64,000 nucleotides of DNA from positions 1,550,001 through 1,614,000 of the forward strand of contig CP085825.1 of assembly GCA_020809705.1 (NCBI GenBank), in the 5' to 3' direction. This DNA is from Calonectria ilicicola (taxonomy: Eukaryota > Ascomycota > Sordariomycetes > Hypocreales > Nectriaceae). Shown here one piece after another: positions 57,850 through 64,000 of the stretch (the stretch's first letter is position 1; every line of letters starts with the position of its first letter). Under the pieces are notes generated by a model that did not search any database, was not told the DNA's origin, and saw only the letters and a list, made by a program, of their open reading frames with translations. The translations under genes and the position numbers were made by a program.

Positions 57850-60800
57850 GTTCTCAGCCTGCCGAGCGCGCGGCCTGCGGGATTGAAATAAACCGACCCT
57901 AAATCAAGAATTCGGTCCCTGGCTTCGTGGCGAGTTCAAACTCGAGGCAGAGAGTGGCGGTGGGTTTGTTGTTGGAGGAAGCAAGGAGAAAGGCAGGAAG
58001 CTAAAGTGTTTGACCCATGTTTGGTGATGCAGGCGAAGCGCGGCTCTAGAAGTGGAAGGAACCAAGAGCCACAATAAGAATTGCGCCAATTTATTTTTAC
58101 TAATATAAGCCTCGGACCAAAAGAAAAATCCAGGTCGCCTCAAGAAAGGCAAATAGCTCAACTAATAAATACCAACCAAACATGATCGCGACCTTCGACC
58201 AGTATCCAATGACCCCTTTTTATATCACGATTCTTTCATCCTATAAAACCCCCTAGTGAGACATAGCCAAAAGGAAGCAGAGTATCTTCAGGATTTCGCG
58301 ATCATAGAAACGTATCTTTTTGTCTAGATCTCGAATTAAACCACACAGACCATGGCTATGTCTGGATTATCAATTAGACTCACGTCCATCTAAAAATATA
58401 CTCCCATCAATTGTTCTACTTTGAAGTTCCAAGTACAAAATTTCCCATTAGGCCGAGTGATATGTATTTGTGCCGGAAAGTTTCCTGCTCTTGAAGTATG
58501 CGACATGGACCCGCTTCTTATTTGTCCATATATTTGAAACGGGCACTCTTGTGCTCCTTTGCAGATCGATTTTTTAGCGGACTGTAGCAGCCATTCGGAA
58601 GCGTGATATTTGAGAGCGCATGCAACTAAAAGACCAAGGTGCAGGAGTCTAGGGGACCATGTGAGGGGTCAATTTTGCCCAAGGTGGTGTCTACACTCCG
58701 TCTGCCGTCATCATTGCGCATTTTTGTCGACGGCTGAATCCACTCCAACCAAGTTTCGAATACTCCGCATCACTACATATGGGCTGTGCAAGTTGCCCGG
58801 TCAGAATCAGAACATACATCCAGCAATGTCAGAATTCCTGCCACATGCAAGTTGAGCTTACCAGATACTCATTCAGGTAATATATGGCGATTCAATACCA
58901 CCATGCGAGTAATGCCGTCCCCTCCAACTATTCCTCGCTGCTGCATCTCGAGGTAAGCAAGATGAGCCGAAATTCTAAGGCAAGATATCGCGCATGCCGG
59001 ACAGCTTGGCTTGCAGTGGGCAACTGCAGTTGTACATGCAGCCTGCCGGTAATTAATGCAAGGTTACGTGTTTACGTCTATTGCCTATCAAATTCGACTG
59101 GCCAACGGCGAGGGTATTGAGACTTTGAGTAACCTACGCGAGCCTTCAGGGTACACGGCACCGGGTATTGGTGTGTCAACACCGATGGCGTGAAAAAAGA
59201 GCCCCCAATGTCACAGGAATGTACAATGTGCGATAAGCTTGTCTATTGGAGACAACTTCGCATACAACGGTCCATGGAGGCAACTAAAACCCAACGTGGT
59301 TGTACGGCATAGCATGGAGGCAACATGCAGGCTTAGATGTGAAAAGAACGGAGTCACGGCAGGAGTCCAGGTCATCAGCGGCCAATGACAGGCGAGCGAG
59401 AGGTCTCACTGCGCACCCATCTGCAAGAATTTTGTGAGCTGTCATCCCCTCACGTCGTTTTCTCAACTGTTCACCGACGATAATCGCCATCCCCAGATCG
59501 CTAGAGCATCAAACCAGTTCGCATCGATGTCAACAAGAAGCATGTCCCCTCCAATCGCGGAATTCAGAAGCATGCTGCAGTGTGTCGCATCCAGCACCCG
59601 GCATGTCAAGCGTTCCGAGATTGGCGACAATCTTTAGCTTGTTCCTAGCTCGAGAAAGAGATTGCCGTTTAGAACGGGCCTGGGCATATGCCCCGAACGG
59701 CACTTACATGGAAGCTTGCAGTGCCGCGCGGAGGCGGGAGGCCGCGCCATTCGGCGGTGAGATATGCGTGAGGATTAGCATCGGAATATGTGTCCAGCCG
59801 TGAGAGACACCAGGAATGTTGCGCCGGTGACCACGTTTGGCAGGTCGCATAGGTGTGGTGGTGACCTTTGACTGACATTGTCCGGGATTTGTAGCTGGGC
59901 CTTTTTTCCCGGGCCAAGGTCTGTTATCGAGCCCAATCCTGGTTTCTCACGCGACCCAGCTTATGTGTCCAACAGAGTGGAATGTCCACGCTACCGTCGA
60001 TGTACAAAGCAGATGCGAACCTTCGGGTAATCGTCGACATGCCCAGAATGATGGCCATCAACTACGATTTATGGCTAACAATGACGGTTTGGCCCCTTCC
60101 CTAGGGCCAATTGGATCCCTTGTTTATGTCCATCTACCCCATTAGCGTTCAGCGACCCGCTAGCCGACAGGGCTTTGCCAGGGCGGTCCCTTGCCGAGGA
60201 TCGGGAGCGGAAGCCTGTCGTACGGTTTTGGACGTTCGACCCGCTGCACAGATCAAAACTACGACTGCGCTCCCAACACCGGCGTTTCCTTGTGCTCCGG
60301 TCCTTCATGTCGTTCAAGGTAGCCAGCCAGAGGTACCCTGGAATCACAGAGCGGTCAGTGGCGGGACACAGGACACACTAGGTAGAGAGGGGCATCCAGA
60401 CCTCGTTTGTCTCGAACAGCGAACTGCAGCCGTGCGCCGCGAATGTCATCCGGATGGCGACACAGGGGTCCCCCCTCCCCTACCCCTCTAGCCCTTGGCG
60501 CTGAGAACCAAGCACCTAAGCCAGGGCCCCAGTGCAAGTCCAAAGCAGTTGCGGCTTTGGCGTAGACGGTTACGGTACGTGGGCGGCAGGCCCGTTGAAG
60601 CCTGTGGTGATTCGTTGACTTGTCCCACCGAGTCTCTCACGACACCACGGGAGCGTTTGACTAGTCTCGGCATCGAGCATCACTCCTACTCGTTTGCTTG
60701 ACAACGCGGGATCACTCACCGGCTGGCGGCGCGTGCTGTTATTAGACAGCCCCCCCAAACGTTGCGCGAAGCAAAAGAAAAGAGCGAGGCGAATTTTTTT

Positions 60801-61083
60801 CCCGCCCAAGGTAGCACAAACGGGTGAGCCGAGTTTGGTTTGTTCCAAAGGGTCAGCTATTAGGCCGCCCATCACGGAACGCATGGAGCGTTGTGATTGT
60901 TCAAATCACCATCGCGATTGCCAGCCAGTCACTCTAGAAAAACTACTCGAAGAGGTTTTGAATGACCCCCCGTCCTTAGTGGCCGGCCAAACTCACTTCT
61001 AGCGCAGGCCTACCACGAGCGAGACCTTGTCAACAGCCAAGATCATTTCCAAACCAAGAAGATAATTGGATACCTTCGCCGCC
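57850..61083. other. gene-poor region right of KAR5
   Basis: About 3.2 kb. 57.85-58.2 kb is the KAR5 promoter. The frames at 58.6-60.9 kb are short, lack motifs and overlap on both strands. No repeat family or RNA gene was recognised. Confidence 0.55.
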
Positions 61084-61269
61084 ATGTGCACACAGGTGGG
61101 TCGACAGTGGACGTGTGGTCACTTTGGATACTACCAAATTCGATGGTGTGAAAAGGCATTCAAGGGCTGCAAAGGAACGTCCGCTGTGCACGATATCATA
61201 TATATGGCTGATAAATGCGACGACTGTATCCGAAAGGATACGCTTCCGCCACCCCTCACCATGAAATAA
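61084..61269 (+). CDS. small Cys-rich protein of fungal type, function unknown
   Basis: A 61-codon frame beginning MCTQVGRQWTCGHFGYYQ and ending TMK. Cysteines and a histidine are arranged C2-C11-H13 ... C21-C28 ... C44xxC47, a layout that could bind zinc. The pattern (MCTQ..W.CGH.GYY...WC.....GC.GTS, then C..C) recurs, from memory, in many small uncharacterised proteins of Sordariomycetes. There is no signal peptide. Start chosen at 61084 because the motif begins there; a 5' exon cannot be excluded. Confidence 0.5.
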   Translation: MCTQVGRQWTCGHFGYYQIRWCEKAFKGCKGTSAVHDIIYMADKCDDCIRKDTLPPPLTMK

Positions 61270-61896
61270 GAATGCATGACACTGCGAGACGTATCGTGAA
61301 AGGGTGACGAGCATGGGGGGTACAACATCGAACTAAATGGTATCGCGGAGTACAGGTCACTATGTCGGGTGCTTTTGATGGGCCGGTGAACACAGGATCT
61401 TGACCGGTAAATCATATTTAGTTAGAGGTTCGGAACAAATGCGTTGAAACGGCAAAGTGCCACTATTTAATCAGCACATGCAAGTGACAAGTTAGAAAAA
61501 AACCACTAGGGGGGTACCCAACCCTATGAAAACAGAGCAAGAATGTGAAAATAAGAATATAACTGCCCTGATCCCCGGAGCCGCATACCATAAGCCTCGC
61601 CCGTTCCTGGACATTCCGGAGATCCACATCCAAAAACTTGATGCATGGTTCTAGATGGGCCTCGCCGCCACCAAGAACTGATAGATGACGATGGATGGGT
61701 CGACACGAGTCTAGTCATCATCACCAGGCCAGTGCCAATTTTTTCCATCCCACGGCCGCGAGTACATGGGGTTGGTAGTTCTCGTATGGTAATGCCCAGC
61801 CAGGAAGCAAGGGCAGGCTGAACTGAGGCTTTCGCAAGTGCCGCAGAGTTTTTGAACATCTCCCGGCCAGTCCCAGCTGTGTTTCCCTCCGCAGCC
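61270..61896. other. convergent intergenic region
   Basis: 627 bp between the small Cys-rich protein and the LysM gene. Nothing was recognised. Confidence 0.55.
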
Positions 61897-62439
61897 CTAG
61901 GCGAAGACTAAATGGCATAGGCTGGTTGCTGAGGCCAGCTTCTGGGCATCCCCGGTGCTCAGTGTGCCAAAAGCATACCAACAATCTCCGAATCGACAAT
62001 CCTCCGGTGCAACGCTAGTGACCTTTGCCTCCCCCGCGTCCTTGGTTCGATGGGACTGAGTCTCGTGCCGGCTCTTGGTGGAATCCAGCTTCAGGTCGCT
62101 TTTCTGGGGTACTTTTGTCGTCGACTCGGCTCCAGGACCGGCAGTGGCTGATGGAGCAGCCTTGACCGGACCGCCCCTGGACATGATACAGTACCATGTG
62201 TGAGGGACAATCCTGTCCTTGCAGCCCTCTTCACCACCAACGGCCGGGTTGATCCGGAAGAACTCTGCACGATCAATGCGTGCGGCGGAAATGATAGCGT
62301 TGCAATCTTCGCCCACACCAGCGAGGTGGAACTGAGCACAGGCGGGATATGAAGGTTGCATCATTGGACTCGGTGTGTTGATTGGTACGCTCATCGCTGT
62401 GACGAAAGACAGCTGCTTGACAAAGATGACGGCAGTCAT
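61897..62439 (-). CDS. putative secreted LysM-domain protein
   Basis: 180 residues on the minus strand. The chosen start gives MTAVIFVKQLSFVTAMS, a moderately hydrophobic signal-like segment, followed by VPINTPSPMMQP. The LysM-like domain is CAQFHLAGVGEDCNAIISA to RIVPHTWYCIM, with the GEDC turn, the FFRINPAVGGEEGC block and the terminal W-Y-C. A hydrophilic Lys/Ser linker and a second Cys pair (CRFGDCW) follow. LysM domains bind chitin or peptidoglycan; fungal secreted LysM proteins can protect hyphae from host chitinases or mask chitin fragments. The frame stays open upstream to 62655, so the true 5' end (perhaps a separate signal exon) is uncertain. Confidence 0.55.
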   Translation of the reverse strand: MTAVIFVKQLSFVTAMSVPINTPSPMMQPSYPACAQFHLAGVGEDCNAIISAARIDRAEFFRINPAVGGEEGCKDRIVPHTWYCIMSRGGPVKAAPSATAGPGAESTTKVPQKSDLKLDSTKSRHETQSHRTKDAGEAKVTSVAPEDCRFGDCWYAFGTLSTGDAQKLASATSLCHLVFA

Positions 62440-64000
62440 GATAGGTTGGATAAAATATTCATCATTGAACACCCTTCGACGATCTAATCCAGCAATAATG
62501 GATGGTACTGAGCATATTATGTGCCCTTGGCGGACAGATGGTTGACATTTTGGGGATCTCGATCGACAGCTCAAATTTATAGCAACAAAATAGAGAGATG
62601 ATTGAACCCGGGGCATCAAAATGTAATGTTTCCAGGGTCCAAAAGTGGTACTCAATAAAGGTAATTAATAAAAATACGGATCTAAGAATTTGGTGAGTTG
62701 AAGCATTTAAGCTTCTTGGTATGTAAATAACAAAGGTTCTTGTAGTTCCCTTTATTAGACCCCGGAGAAGAACCTAGTCCGGTTAGAGAGTAAATCAGTT
62801 GCACGTTGCAACGAGTACTGATCTCTTTATCCAGAAATAGATCCGACAAGCGTCGATCATTCTCGACCCCTAATGGAAGGCCGGGGTCAGGCGGGAATAA
62901 GATGTACTTTTATTTTGTATATCTACGATGGCATCGCCGTACTAGGACAAAGAGCACGGGGTTACAGTTCGTTGCACATGCCGAAGCACAAGCGTAGGGT
63001 AGCTGGTATGCAAGCGGATCACGTTGCAGACCACGTACGCTCACAAAACTTGCGTACGTACATGCTGCATATCAGGTCCAGGACTGGGATTATATGGAGC
63101 ACGCCCATGCCCAACAACGGGGAGCGAGATGATTGAAAGCAACCTTGACGAGACAACAAAACGAATCCCCCACCTGTCCGCATCGGCAGGGCATTCGGGA
63201 CGAGTCGAGAACGTGGATGGGCAGCGCAACTAGCCAACCGCCTGTCGCGCCGAACCGAGACAGTGAGGCCGAGTCAGAATCGAGGGCCCACCTGGAGGGG
63301 CGTGCCAACGGCGCCATGGGGGAAAGGGGAGGCGTGTGGCTCGGGAAACAACCAAATGGTGCCAAAAATTGTCGAGTCGGAATGTTAAGCGGGGGCTAGA
63401 ACAAGGCTGAAAGCTTCCAGGCCTTCGGCCGTTGCGCTAACGAGTGGTGACAGTTAGTGTGTTGATTGGTGGCTGGCAATCTGAGGTGATCTTTTCAAAG
63501 CTTGAGGTTGGGAGTGTTGGGATCGTTTGGCGGCTGGGGGGTTTTGGGGCATTATTTTGTAGGGTTTCCTGGTAGCGGTCGAATGCTTATTTGAGTGCTG
63601 CTCTTTACCGCCAGGGCCCTTTTTTGTTTTTCTTTCTTTTTTCCCTTTTCCTACAGGGCTCAGGGCTCTTCCGAGCACCCAGAGCACAGGTGCATTCCAT
63701 CGCAACCAGGGTCCCCGGCCGACCGGGGTAGCTGAAAACAGGCCAATAGCAGGCCGCCCTACGCTCCTCTTCAGCGCAGCCAATGGCTTGTAGCCTCGCC
63801 CATCGTACAATTCCCCTCCGTAGCCTTGCCCATCATACGATCTCGACAGGCAGTGGACAATTTCTGCTACGCCAGGGTTCAGGGCCCCTGGGGACGATGG
63901 ACAGCCATGTCCAAAGTCACGCCATTACGGCCGACAAACATCACGACGCCGTCCCGACAGTGTCTTTTTTATTTTTTTTTTTGCTTGTGCTGTGCTGTCC
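62440..64000. other. right-end region without a recognised gene
   Basis: About 1.5 kb. 62.44-62.75 kb is likely the LysM gene promoter. The frames at 62.8-63.8 kb overlap on both strands and carry no motif. The sequence ends in T-rich runs. Confidence 0.5.

Overview
The window is nuclear DNA of a filamentous ascomycete, most likely a Sordariomycete and plausibly Hypocreales. The protein-coding genes carry short spliceosomal introns of about 46-90 bp with GTAAGT-type donors and CTAAC/CTGAC branch sites. Promoters end in CT-rich tracts. There is an intron-containing beta-tubulin gene of filamentous-fungal layout, and the gene content (GCN20, AHA1, SWF1, RAP1, KAR5, HAL2, FMC1, mitochondrial uL6) is fungal. 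No rRNA, tRNA, CRISPR or intact transposon was recognised. Exon structures were assembled by eye by matching donor, acceptor and codon phase.

Layout. 1-631: 3' end of a fungal transcription factor, cut by the window edge. 2791-4653: membrane-anchored spermidine-synthase-like protein. 4830-5618 (-): FMN-binding split-barrel protein. 9861-16928: a 2317-residue protein with seven predicted membrane helices and a giant tail of repeated Leu-Trp motifs. 19938-23556 (-): 1125-residue disordered acidic protein with WDDDFE-type motifs and a six-codon first exon. 23.6-31.6 kb: gene-poor stretch with no supportable gene. 31606-33959: GCN20-type ABCF ATPase with a GC-AG intron. 36027-37681: beta-tubulin. 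38095-39028: mitochondrial ribosomal protein uL6m. 39307-40380 (-): HAL2-type bisphosphate nucleotidase, divergent from FMC1 at 41156-41473. 42081-45827 (-): 1225-residue Pro/Ser-rich protein with a helical C-terminus. 49424-50577: AHA1. 50931-52289 (-): SWF1-type palmitoyltransferase, divergent from RAP1 at 52930-55463. 55987-57849 (-): KAR5/Tht1 karyogamy protein in seven exons, with one in-frame stop in the signal-peptide exon. 61084-61269 and 61897-62439 (-): a small Cys-rich protein and a LysM-domain protein in gene-poor flanking DNA.

Most genes are unrelated housekeeping functions: translation control, cytoskeleton, Hsp90 co-chaperone, telomere, mitochondrion, sulfur and polyamine metabolism. 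The less ordinary material is the 7TM/Leu-Trp-repeat protein, the two large disordered proteins, the damaged-looking KAR5 start, and the LysM/Cys-rich pair near the right end. Gene density is low for this class, about 15 genes in 64 kb.
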